Below are positions 53,901 through 64,000 of a stretch of 64,000 bases of DNA, piece after piece (the first letter of the stretch is position 1; the number at the start of each line of letters is the position of its first letter). The translations under genes were made by a program, and so were the position numbers. Below the pieces are notes generated by a model. That model was not told the DNA's origin. It worked only from the letters and a program-made list of their open reading frames with translations, and ran no database searches. The DNA is from Bugulina stolonifera (taxonomy: Eukaryota > Bryozoa > Gymnolaemata > Cheilostomatida > Bugulidae): positions 20,437,233-20,501,232 of the forward strand of contig OW285188.1 of the NCBI GenBank assembly GCA_935421135.1. Direction: 5' to 3'.

Positions 53901-56900
53901 AGGCGTGTACTAACCAGGGGCGCTTCTTGACTGCCAACAATCATGAAGTAAGCAGTAACTGTGAGCTCTTCTAGTCCTTGTGCCTCAATATATAGAGGAA
54001 CCTCTTTTACTGAGTGGGGCTCTATAACCCCCTTCCTCTGGCTACTCGAGTAGAGTATTGGACAAGTCTCATCAATCTAGAAAACAACACAATAAAATAT
54101 TAACATACAGTAGATTTCACATGTTAGATTTCTCGACAAATCAACAAATTATTTCATTGGATCCAAGTCATTCGATGATATGTCATACATTACAGATTAT
54201 GTCTGAACACATTTTACCTGCTGAGAGAGGAGTTCATAGCGAGCAGGTAATGATGATTCATTCCTCAGCTCAACTTTTCTCTCATAAGGATATCGGAGGA
54301 AGCATCGGCCGTAGTCTATTAGTGGACTCATTACTGTGATGGACGGCACGATGCACCTAAAGAAAACAGAGTAGAGTCAGTTTATGCCCGTTATATTGAC
54401 TCACTTCCACAGATACAAACTGAGAATTGTTGCAGAATATATATTTATTAACTGGTTCCACTCAACTTACTTGGCTTCTATTGGAATGGTCAGCCATTCT
54501 TCTCCAACCCCTTCGACATCTACGACCAGAGAGCAGTCATATTTCTTCAGCGAAGTGGAACAGAAGTCAATTTCAATTCTAATATCACTCTGTGGCTGCA
54601 AGGTACCTGCAGAAAAGTATGATAAATAACGTGTAAAATCCATATAATTTAGACATTTGTTCAGAAAATTAGCAAGACAACATGAGAATTAAATATGATA
54701 TTATTCCCATCGGTCAGTATTTTAAAGACTGCTAAATCGTCTTCCAAATCTCCCTTGGTGTAACCACATGTAATGTTTCCATTGATAAAACATTAAAGGC
54801 CCAAATTGTCATAATTTATTGCCATTGACTACACACCTACTCCGCAGAGTATAGAGAGATAACTCCAAAATAGAGACATTCACTGCCATTACAGGTCATT
54901 TATCACAAGCCTAGGAATAACTAACCTCTTGAGGGGGTTATTTCAAACTCTTTTGGTATCAAAGAGCCTGCTTCACTGAATGTGCTCTCCATCTCACTAG
55001 CTGATGAGCTCTCCGCCAGTCCGTCACCAGGTACACGGAGATTAAAGGTCATGGGTACCAAAGCAGTGTTGGAAAGAGTACATTGGAGAGAGTTCAGAAA
55101 TCCATATGAAACAGTACCAAACCGTATCTTGTTCACGTCAAAGTGAAACGTTGGCCCAATCACTGATCCACTAAAATAATGTAAAGTACATGTACATTGT
55201 GTATACGTAATAGTCCAATTATTTGTTTACAATATTGTGTCCATTAAACAAAATGAATATGTAGATTGGCGATTGATTGTTGTTCGATAAAATAGAATAT
55301 AACAATTATAACATACATGAATTTGACTTTCACTTTCTCAGGAGCACCATCAACTTGGAATTCAAACTCCTCTTCAAAGTTTCCCAGGGTTAGACTGGAG
55401 AATTTCACTTGGATGGCCTGATGGGCCTCGGGCATGAGGATGCTCTCTGGGGGGTTGAATGAGAAGCACTTGCCAAACGTTGTCTTTGATGGGATGAGTG
55501 TGTATATGGCATCTATATCTCCTTTGTTAGCCATGACTATTTCATATACATGGGTAGAGCCAACAAATATGTTCCCCATGTCCAGAGAGTCACAAGAAAA
55601 TTGAACCTGAAAATATTTTACGGGTCAATTAATTGTCCGACAAGCCTTATATTGGTACAGTACATCTAACATCAGGATGTTGTAGAATTTTAGGGGAATC
55701 ATTTGCATTCCAATTACCCTTTCAATAGTTATATCAAACAAGCAAGTATAGCATTTTAAAGTGAACCTTTGGTCCAATGCCCAATCCAGTAACTTTGAGC
55801 GGAAGTCGAGATTCTCTTCCAGTGACATCACAAAATGCTGTTCTGTTGTAAGTTTCAGCTCTATCTGGTTTGAAGATTATGGTTATCTCTGCTGATGAGT
55901 TGGGCCAGATGTCACCTTCTGGAGGGTCAATCTTCACCACATCATCAAGGAAGAGCATCTTGTTATCAGCTATATTCTACAATCATACCAAGTAATTAAT
56001 AACTACATTATCGTATAGCACATGGCAGATATTTACATTTTGTTCACTTGTAGCTAAGAGATAAATAACACTGAATAGTGTAAATCCTATAAAGCAATTG
56101 ATCTGCCAAAAAAAAGATTACTTCCAGCCTGTTATCTTACAGCTAAAACTAGTACAATGTTTATTTCCTTATATTAATAATTCAGCCTGTCATCCAACCT
56201 GTGGATTCCAAGCTCTCTGAGAGAAAGAGTGGGTGTGTTGGTGAAAAGTCATGGAACATGGCCTGAGAATGTGTGGAACCAATGTTACATTTTACATTCA
56301 ACTGAACAATATGCAATGTACAAGTAGTAATAGAAAACTAACATACCCTCCTCCTATTCTGGAATGTTCTGCCGATGATAGACATTTTGTCTCTCAGAGA
56401 AGGATCTGTTATACATTCTTCTAGAAATCGATCTGTCTCAACCTTTTCTGAGTCAGACAAGTCACCGATGAATCTGTAAAATCGTAGGCTGAGTCTAAGC
56501 TAAACTTCTATATATTTCATACTAGTTAGTCTACTTAGTTTTCAATATAATATCAGCAGCATACAATGGATTAAGATACATGGGTAATGAGCATAGCTTT
56601 TAATGTCAGTAACAGTTGAGCTATCTTCTCACTATTCCGTAGTCCTTACATCTATTTGTGGTAAGTTTCAGTTCAAATACAATATTTAATAAGGGAAAAC
56701 ACCATTCTCCTGATGAATGCTTAATAGCCAACTCTCATATCTTACAATTTATTTCCTGTTAATGATGTAGTTATTCTAACCTTGTCCGTTGCATGTCTTC
56801 GGATTCTTGTGTTGCAAACTCGCTCCACCTGAAGTGAGCAATGACGTTGGTTCTGTTAGCAAGTGTGACAGTTCTCTGTTTGGCCATACCTATGTATGTA

Positions 56901-59417
56901 TTCTCAATCCGAACTGAAGACTTATCTAGTCTGACATTTGAGTCCTGAGCTGCTCCATACAGCTCTATTAGAATCTTTTCTCCTGTGTCATAGCACAACT
57001 CCAAGTCCGAGTGGTGGTCACCGGTTTTGGTGGGGGTAAAGTCAATGGATATCTGTAGACTTTCATTCACTGGTAGAATGCCGTTTGGTGGTTTGACAGA
57101 ATATGGTCTAAAAGTTACATTATACCAATTGATTACTTCACCCAAAGGACAGTGATACTGTCTTTTGCAACAGCATATTGACCAGTAAATTGATAGGGCA
57201 ATGGTGTAAATCAGTGACACATAGCTGGACATTTATGACCATGGAAACAGGTAAAAGTATCCCACAATCTGGCTGCTCATATTTTACTCGTGCATTACGT
57301 TAAGACAGCTAAAACTATGGAGGCTACTATTATATTCAAGAGATTAATAGACTTGGCTTACTTTTCTGCTGACAATGTAAACTTGGCCTCTCTCTCACCA
57401 ACATTTCTGACCAGTAATGTTTTGGTAGTTGTATGTTTGACAGGGCAAACCTCAAAGTTGATGTTGTCTGGAAAGTCAAGCATTGCCCGAGATCCAATGG
57501 CTGTTACTGGTACTATGAACTTTTCTCTCTCAGTGATACACACCAATTCATGAATGTAGTCCTTAAAACAAAACATTTGGTTATAGTTCTAATTGCTATA
57601 ACAGCTATTTGGCAAAGCACATGCATCTAGTTATTAGAGTTCCCATATAAACTCAAAATGTACATGTAAATAAATTTATAATAAGTCTTTTCAAGTGTGA
57701 ATACATTTTGTAAAAAGACTATGAAATCATGATTTTAATCTTATTTACCCGTCTGTCTTCTGGAGTGAACTGTATCTTGTAGACTGTTGGCAAGCCAGGG
57801 CCAACTTTATCACCACAATTCAGTGGGGCAACTATCTTAAAGTATGGAGAGTCAGCTTGGACGACCTTCACCAGCCGTGGAACCTAAATCATTCACATGT
57901 ACAATATATTGATAAGATCTATTCTTGCACAACAAACATTGAAGTTAATTAAAAGTCTAAAACAACTAATAGTTACTTTGTTAATAGCAATGCAATGTTT
58001 TGACCATGTTTACACAAGCTGGTACATTAGTACACAAAATCTAATAATAGTATTTAACGCATACGCCAAATGATGTGAGTAATTCACACATAATAGTAAT
58101 AGTAAGTATTTTTGAATGTATTATCTACTGTATATTTATGAACATGTATGTACTAAACATATTTCACACTCAAAATATACTTATATAACTCATAATATTT
58201 CTTTATGAATAGTATTTCAACTCACCTTGTCATTATTTCTGAGGATCAAAGGAACTTCATGAGTTTTAAAAGGCTCGCACCTCTGGAAGAATATCTCTGA
58301 AGGGAATGGCTGGAAGAGCGGTTCATCGATGGACACATGAGAAAACTAAAACAATGATCAAATTATGTGGTGATTACACAATTACTGGTTTATAACTGTA
58401 TTATAAATGTTTCAGGCATTGCTGTTTGTTCATACCTTTTGATGAGTGGTCTCAGCCATGTCTAACAGTTCAACTTTTTGAGGTCGTCGCATATCTCTTG
58501 TGTTTGACAATTTCTTCTCTGTATCCATAGACATTTGAAACATAAACACTGAAGGGGTAAGTTTATGTTTGGGCTCATTGTCATCAACTACTTTAGGATT
58601 TTTTGGGACATTAACTTTTGTCTTGTATGTCTTGAGAACTGATTCTGAGACACCTTCTAAGCAATTAGTCGTGCCGATAATCTCACCATATGGACCAATC
58701 GGCATCTTGAATGTTGTGGTTACCACCTAAAAAACCAGATAAAATGGAATGTTCCTATATACATAGTGCAATTGTCAAAGCATTGACAAGTTAAAATTGT
58801 CCTTCTATTGCCACATCGGTTTAAAATGGACAAGCCTAACAAACATCTATCATTGTAACTTATATAAAAATATGGGCATAGCTAATCATTGAGGTTGAAT
58901 GCTGCAGCGGTCAATATACAAAGCAGTATGTACCATAGTTTTGCTCACGTAGTGACTTTACTAAATATAGAATGTAACATACACATTAGACATTTGCTTG
59001 GAATTTTAATTAAAAAATCAAGTAAAGCAGTACTTCTTTTACTTGGTGCTAGAACTGTCTATCCCAAATGGCACCACATGACATAATAAATTTAAACGCA
59101 ACTTTCATCGCTAAGTAAAGTTGCTGATAAAGTCAGCCAAGACTAAAAAATATTAATTATATAATAAATTAATTATATTTAATATTATTAATTATTATAT
59201 TTATGCCATTTTTATTTTGTATTTATTTTACTTACTAAATAATCTAGGAAAAGGTTCTTACCACAGCAGTAGCAGCAACTTCCAACACCTAAAACACTGA
59301 AGTAAGTTTTCTAAGCAATTGAAAAAAACAAATCGAAGAATCTACCGCTTAGGATGGTACAACCATGTTTTTACTTGTTTGAGAAAAACCTTCATTGGCA
59401 ACTCGTTGAATCGCCAT
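18534..59417 (-). CDS. HYDIN: HYDIN, ciliary central-pair protein with many ASH domains
   Basis: A single gene runs on the minus strand from an ATG at 59417 to a TGA at 18534. I traced about 85 coding exons, with phases closing at every junction: about 16.4 kb of coding sequence and about 5,470 residues (human HYDIN is about 5,120 residues and 86 exons as I recall). Exon coordinates are in the block entries that follow. HYDIN sits on the C2b projection of the axonemal central pair and is needed for normal ciliary beating. Alignable landmarks run end to end: LFQPFPSEI and LILRNNDK near the N-terminus, a P-loop adenylate-kinase-like insert near residue 2,250, FRWIVPENGQ near 3,030, VTNHSQ-type ASH strands, and WIYYLKGITP just before the stop. 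There is no frameshift or premature stop. Introns average about 290 bp. The first exon and two very small exons are less certain. It converges on RPRD2 and diverges from PRELID3. Confidence 0.95.
24292..28930 (-). other. HYDIN: HYDIN exons 63-72: ASH repeats
   Basis: Exons: 28930-28675, 28386-28248, 28045-27846, 27720-27566, 27147-27033, 26856-26764, 26465-26191, 26056-25815, 25455-25227, 25022-24292. Landmarks: NRFLFNNVIVGRRAKARFKL, AGDGNLPRISI, LLLFKKNLVGRSETLPLI, LVGEGYQDDVTLDNLHSVV, MTNHSQTDCIKFVWPDHS, MRTVKWTDA, GPVIALKGRSVLPYCHFEL, GITESFWIFKIPEQNISVPF. The last exon (731 nt) is the largest in the gene. The 93-nt exon at 26856-26764 encodes a Pro/Lys-rich insert (TPPPQPKLKVTSKAKSKAKL) with phase 1 at both ends; it could be optional. 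Confidence 0.9.
29230..35027 (-). other. HYDIN: HYDIN exons 52-62: ASH repeats with an optional cassette
   Basis: Exons: 35027-34725, 34383-34224, 34098-33926, 33584-33383, 33186-32987, 32813-32559, 32332-32171, 32018-31914, 30515-30450, 29902-29731, 29400-29230. Landmarks: NWFRWIVPENGQ, GQFDQTMNFEI, SLICCIKENPEPV, MSFPKGTDGGIDFGTVRVGE, QVIEPNVVEGGE, FTIFPAFGIVLPNG. The 66-nt exon 30515-30450 encodes 22 residues (SVRATALLLPNAL...). It has good splice sites and phase 2 at both ends, so it can be included or skipped without changing the frame. The intron upstream of it (30516-31913, about 1.4 kb) is the longest I see in the gene and shows nothing else. Confidence 0.88.
35544..38306 (-). other. 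HYDIN: HYDIN exons 44-51: Lys/Glu-rich low-complexity linker
   Basis: Exons: 38306-38088, 37777-37658, 37539-37329, 36990-36907, 36632-36513, 36332-36145, 35954-35709, 35582-35544. The segment is rich in Lys, Glu, Asp, Ala and Gly, as in other HYDIN proteins, and has one conserved anchor: VLDGLGLGTKGPPIPPPASF followed by VIPFPVKRKAP. The 84-nt exon 36990-36907 (DRLGLNVSRHRRALN...) has phase 0 at both ends and no counterpart I recall in human HYDIN; it may be lineage-specific or optional. The last exon (39 nt) bridges to the next ASH block. Confidence 0.85.
39075..39370 (+). mobile_element. Truncated SINE in HYDIN intron
   Basis: The element opens with gctgtgggttcaaatcccagct, almost identical to the box B region of the SINE at 692-717. 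It continues with a diverged but collinear body (ggcaaaaattcc..., ...cggcatgtaaaagatcca, compared with ggggcacgcaaaagatcct in the other copy). The box A half is missing, so this is a 5'-truncated, older copy. It lies antisense to HYDIN in the intron between the exons at 39548-39628 and 38088-38306. Confidence 0.55.
39548..43300 (-). other. HYDIN: HYDIN exons 35-43: adenylate-kinase-like P-loop insert and charged coil
   Basis: Exons: possible 9-nt microexon 43300-43292, then 43235-43032, 42939-42775, 42617-42217, 41315-41196, 40757-40617, 40442-40259, 39872-39731, 39628-39548. The insert carries a full Walker A motif, GAPVSGKT, in GVAVIVHGAPVSG|KTTTAVQLAKKY, with an intron falling inside the codon for the second Gly. 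A second kinase-like element, GVVFDGLESLFCQN, corresponds to the adenylate-kinase LDGFPR region, but the Arg is replaced. It is followed by a Lys/Glu/Arg-rich coil (EEMDEDEYDALSDEKKAEID). Nucleotide binding is plausible; phosphotransfer is doubtful. The insert is typical of HYDIN. Confidence 0.9.
43405..48981 (-). other. HYDIN: HYDIN exons 23-34: acidic linker and ASH repeats
   Basis: Exons: 48981-48796, 48456-48280, 48068-47901, 47739-47578, 47403-47253, 46924-46728, 46448-46265, 46075-45760, 45629-45356, 45094-44900, 44071-43913, 43747-43405. The first four exons, all phase 0 at both ends, encode an acidic, Ser/Thr-rich linker of about 230 residues with little conservation. ASH modules resume at VFDILPLYGTLKPGE, then ESSLVEYRFDATEIDYG, PTLPDYVLDFGHVILGTVRTHI and KNPCGFPIEFYSLELDRQYL. 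That last stretch lies directly before the nucleotide-binding insert and is one of the best-conserved parts of HYDIN. Confidence 0.9.
49955..54356 (-). other. HYDIN: HYDIN exons 13-22: ASH repeats
   Basis: Exons: 54356-54218, 54076-53915, 53812-53660, 53377-53174, 53039-52866, 52586-52323, 51932-51888, 51233-50937, 50435-50311, 50120-49955. Landmarks include LIDYGRCFLRYPYE, VRPNSVWKIEP, NLGPHFSNTPCEKKF, LELRPGES-like MELRPGESMW, LRLQFDPSYKDD and TTVDFGCVLNDTEVTRYV, each at the expected place in the HYDIN order. The 45-nt exon at 51932-51888 (LIKYPSPLLTQLYSK) is short and in phase on both sides, so it could be skipped without a frameshift. Confidence 0.9.
54471..59417 (-). other. HYDIN: HYDIN exons 1-12: N-terminus and first ASH repeats
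   Basis: Exons (5' to 3'): 59417-59364, 59288-59262, 58726-58436, 58345-58226, 57883-57749, 57561-57362, 57107-56781, 56473-56347, 55976-55767, 55606-55317, 55170-54926, 54606-54471. The ATG at 59417 has a good context (aagATGG). The model gives MAIQRVANEG, then a 27-nt second exon (VLEVAATAV), then VVTTTFKMPIG. The first donor (ATG|gttgta) is weak, so exon 1 is tentative. From exon 3 the match to HYDIN is firm: TPSVFMFQMS, LLDMAETTHQK, LFQPFPSEI, VPRLVKVV, LYGAAQDSNVRLDKSS. These segments are successive immunoglobulin-like ASH/MSP-type modules. Confidence 0.85.
59148..59308. repeat. Direct repeat copy 1, containing HYDIN exon 2
   Basis: This 161-bp stretch is repeated at 60112-60265. It contains the 27-nt HYDIN exon 2 with its acceptor and donor. 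Relative to copy 2 it has a 7-bp insertion in the AT-rich part and I counted two substitutions, so the copies look recent. Confidence 0.85.
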
Positions 59418-59426
59418 CTTGAAGCT

Positions 59427-59439
59427 GTTGTTAGGAGAC
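59427..59439 (+). promoter_or_regulatory. X-box-like RFX binding site upstream of HYDIN
   Basis: gttgttaggagac fits the X-box consensus RYYNYY-N(1)-RRNRAC exactly and matches the palindromic RFX core GTTGCTAGGCAAC at 10 of 13 positions. It ends ten bases upstream of the proposed HYDIN start codon. RFX factors control many ciliary genes, so the position is suggestive, although the degenerate consensus can occur by chance. Confidence 0.4.
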
Positions 59440-60111
59440 CAGCGTATAAATATATTAACCTATTTTTTATATTTTTGCTTTACTGAATGTGTTTAAAACT
59501 ATGTAGTACATAAACGTAAATTGTTCTAATGCACATACATTATTTATCTTATAGTAAAACTAAAAATATCTTACAAAAAATGTGAAATACTAATCGGAAG
59601 AATACAGTTTGATATAAAGGTGAATTAACATTCTTAGAAATTATGCACTGGCCTTCCTCCCAATACGAATAGTAAGTTACTATTCCGCCGTTTAAAAGCT
59701 AGTTCTATCGGACTAACACGTAGTTCCGATATTGCATGAAGAGGATTTCTAATACATGTATTTGCCTAGATTAGAAAATAAGGTAGTCAGAGCTACTTGT
59801 ATGTTAAAATTATAAATGACAAACGAATTTTCGTGATGCAGTTATTGTAATGCAAAACTAAGGTTATGATAATTTGTTAAAATGTTAGTGGTTGTTTTGT
59901 AAATTTCAATGTCAATCCAATGTCAATGTGCCTATTTATTTCATTAAATTTAAAATTTAAATTCAAAAAGTTAAAAATGATACAATTATAATATAATTAC
60001 AACAAGCAATTAATAAATTAAAGAAAGTAATGGGTAACGTTGGCCGGCCCACTCCACTGTCACTACTTATTCGCCTATAATAATTATAACTACAATATAA
60101 TATATTAATAC

Positions 60112-60265
60112 AAATATTAATTATATAATAAATTAATTATATTATTAATTATTATATTTATGCCATTTTTATTTTGTATTTATTTTACTTACTAAATAAT
60201 ATAAGAAAAGGTTCTTACCACAGCAGTAGCAGCAACTTCCAACACCTAAAACACTGAAGTAAGTT
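60112..60265. repeat. Direct repeat copy 2, with a duplicate of HYDIN exon 2
   Basis: This 154-bp near-identical copy of 59148-59308 lies about 960 bp further upstream of HYDIN. The exon copy (60245-60219) keeps the sequence VLEVAATAV and both splice sites. The homology stops abruptly at 60265, where a LINE fragment begins. Whether this exon is ever spliced into a transcript is unknown. Confidence 0.85.
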
Positions 60266-60890
60266 GTTAGGCTTACACTAGCCTGTGTCGCCCAATATTG
60301 GAATATGCGGACACCGTGTGGGACCCGACCTTAGCCAAAGACATTGAGTCACTCGAAATGATACAGCACAGGGCTGTTAGGTTTATTGCCAGATTGAGGG
60401 GGCGAGAGAGTGTCACTGAGGCATGCTCCGAACTTGGTCTACAGCCCCTCAAACAAAGGCGTAGGAACCACAGGCTAGCTCTCCTTATGAAAATCCTGCA
60501 GGAAGAAGAACGCCACTCAGCGCTTTCGTTGGCATATGATGAGATTACCAGAGACCGCAAAAGTATGACGATGACCACCAGATCGGCTGCCCGTGGCGAG
60601 TTGACATCGGTCTCCGCGACCTCACAGATATACCATGGTAGTTTCCTACCGAGAACCATAAGAGACACCAGAGTGAACACAACCGTGACAAGCAGAACGC
60701 AGCATTTACCTGTAACAGAAGGCTGTAGTCCAACCCCCCTGTAAAGGAGGACTACTGTAGCACCATCAACTACTAATCAACAGCAGATTGCTGTAACCCC
60801 TGTAGCCAAACACATTGCACACTGTTAGCCAAATGAGGCACTCCTTTATACACTTAGTGTTCCTGAGTGTCCGATGACGTCAAAGGTAAA
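60266..60890 (+). mobile_element. 5'-truncated non-LTR retrotransposon (LINE) fragment
   Basis: An open frame from 60271 to 60744 reads AYTSLCRPILEYADTVWDP, then IESLEMIQHRAVRFIARL, SVTEACSELGLQPLKQRRR and LALLMKIL. This is the typical C-terminal end of CR1/L2/Jockey-type reverse transcriptases, downstream of the catalytic region. The catalytic YADD region and everything 5' of it are missing. About 150 bp of probable 3' UTR follows, then AT-rich sequence with short taa/att repeats. The frame is open but cannot encode an active enzyme. It starts directly at the end of the upstream duplicated segment. Confidence 0.8.
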
Positions 60891-61706
60891 ATAGTAATAA
60901 TAATTATTAAATAGTTGTTAAATAAAATCATAATAATTATATTATTGTTAAATATTATTATTAAATATAATATTTAGTTGATTTTAAAATTATAAAAATA
61001 AAATTAATTGGGTGCTGATACTCCACTGCACCTAACAGCAGAATTAGCTCTAAAAATAATTGAGAAAGATATATATAGTAATAGTGAAGTAATAGTTAAG
61101 AGTCACAATACATAGCCTAACTTAACTATTTATTTAAATAATCATAATGCATGTGTATAATCATAATGATTTTGTATTGTGGGCCTGTAATAATACAATG
61201 CCCAACTGGTAAAATATAAAATGACAAAAAAGAACGCACCCTGAAAAGTGATGACAACCCAATGAAATACAAGTCTCTTTCCCCCAAATTAAAATGGTAG
61301 GCCTACCGTTTTGCCTATTCTCCATATGCCACTGGTTTCTATGTTAAATTAACCAAATTTTTTTAAGATCGCAGAATTGAGAGGCTGGTGCAATTTTGAT
61401 TGATTCTGACATAGCCATGGTCCTTCAGAAAACATCCATATGGGAAGTTGTCTTCTTTATATAAGTAGGAATGGTGTCATCCCAACTACCAACAAAGTTA
61501 CAAGTATAAGGCTATGTGGAATTCTGTGTTATTGCACCTACTTGGAATCAGAATAGATTTGTTAATTTATTCCATCAGACTAATTATGTTGAATTATTTT
61601 CTTTATATTATCATTTTTTCAACTTTAGTTTGGCTGCCTAAACTAGGTGTCATCATATGATATTTAGCACAATTTGGAATCGTCTACACCCTCCACCGGG
61701 CAAACA

Positions 61707-63308
<1,602 letters not shown>

Positions 63309-64000
63309 AGCTACTGTATGATAAAATAGGGGATATTTTAAAACTAGCTCAGTCTTGTGCTTACATACATGTATATTAATGCTTGTGCTTACATATATCA
63401 CTACTAATTTCCACTGTAGTAAAAGTACCGTAGGTGTCCAATGAGCAAAGCAAATTTCTCCGGTATTTATTTTGTGCCTAAATTATGCTATTTCTCTTTC
63501 TTCATCAATATAACAAAGCTCAAGCTGCACCAGGTCCCAGGAGAGTTAAACATATTACTGTTACTAGAATTATTTTTGTATTTGTTTACTTGCCATCATA
63601 TGGATTTTCAGACCACTTAAAACTATTAAAAATACATGAAAATATCATCTGCTTATCTTCAAATTTATTTCTTAGTAATTTTTGCTACTCTTCTGTAAAT
63701 GCCAGGATGCAGATATCATCCAACAGTGGTGCGTTCATGTCTAGCATGGTTATTCCACATCCTCTAATAGTGACGGCTGGCAAGTTTTCCTATGTACATA
63801 TTTCTTAGTTGTTTTACAACAAAGGTATAAAGGTACTGCAGTAGGCAAGATACAGTGTTATAGTAAAACAGCATTGTGAGATTAATTACACCCAACCAAT
63901 GCTGGTGCAGTCTAGGGTCTAGCCCCCAGTCAACAAGTAGTGTATTATCAACAACAAGTTGTATAATCAACAAAGGTCATCATTATCAGATAATCATAAA
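63309..64000. other. Noncoding downstream of PRELID3
   Basis: This is 3' UTR and intergenic sequence. There is no canonical AATAAA soon after the stop; the variant ATTAAA at 63625-63630 is the nearest candidate I noticed. No further exon is supported before the window ends. Confidence 0.5.

Larger units (their letters stand above)
59418..61706. other. Divergent intergenic region between HYDIN and PRELID3
   Basis: This region holds the shared upstream sequence of two divergent genes, the upstream repeat copy (60112-60265), a LINE remnant (60266 to about 60890) and AT-rich simple sequence on either side (about 59940-60200 and 60890-61000). Apart from the X-box-like site I see no defined promoter motif. 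Confidence 0.6.

Noticed and set aside
60298..60744. Open frame of 148 codons between HYDIN and PRELID3 as a host gene
   Set aside because: The residues follow the C-terminal region of non-LTR reverse transcriptases, and the frame continues upstream to the repeat junction, so it is a transposon remnant.

Overview
The window is eukaryotic nuclear DNA from an animal. It is AT-rich, its genes are split by short GT-AG introns, and it carries tRNA-derived SINEs, a hAT-type MITE and a decayed LINE. The gene set (central-pair protein HYDIN, the Pol II CTD-binding RPRD2 family, mitochondrial PRELID3/Slowmo) fits a metazoan with motile cilia. The compact introns and frequent acatgtaca words make me favour a marine invertebrate, possibly a sponge. 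That placement is a guess, not something the sequence proves.

Layout. 1-2448: noncoding, with a mariner-like end and a SINE nested in a tRNA-like unit. 2449-10135 (+): a ten-exon gene for a roughly 644-residue, low-complexity acidic protein that ends in a CAAX prenylation box. I recognise no family for it. One of its introns holds a 466-bp hAT MITE with a perfect 8-bp target duplication. 10136-11879: 3' UTR, then a SINE-like element. 11880-18089 (+): a ten-exon RPRD2-type gene (CID domain, CREPT-type coiled coil, proline-rich tail; about 781 residues). 18534-59417 (-): a complete HYDIN orthologue of about 85 coding exons and about 5,470 residues, packed into 41 kb. 59418-61706: intergenic, with a duplicated HYDIN exon 2 and a 5'-truncated LINE. 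61707-63308 (+): a six-exon PRELID3/Slowmo gene (200 residues). 63309-64000: noncoding.

All gene models were built by hand from splice sites. Reading phase was carried across every junction, and every model closes in frame. RPRD2 and HYDIN are convergent, and their poly(A) signals cross, so the mature 3' UTRs should overlap. HYDIN and PRELID3 are divergent. The four genes do not form one pathway: HYDIN is axonemal, RPRD2 nuclear, PRELID3 mitochondrial, and the first gene is probably membrane-attached through its C-terminus.

The best candidates for something new are the CAAX-tailed repeat protein, the recent duplication of a HYDIN 5' exon beside a LINE, an X-box-like RFX site just upstream of the HYDIN start, and the optional HYDIN cassette exon and microexon.
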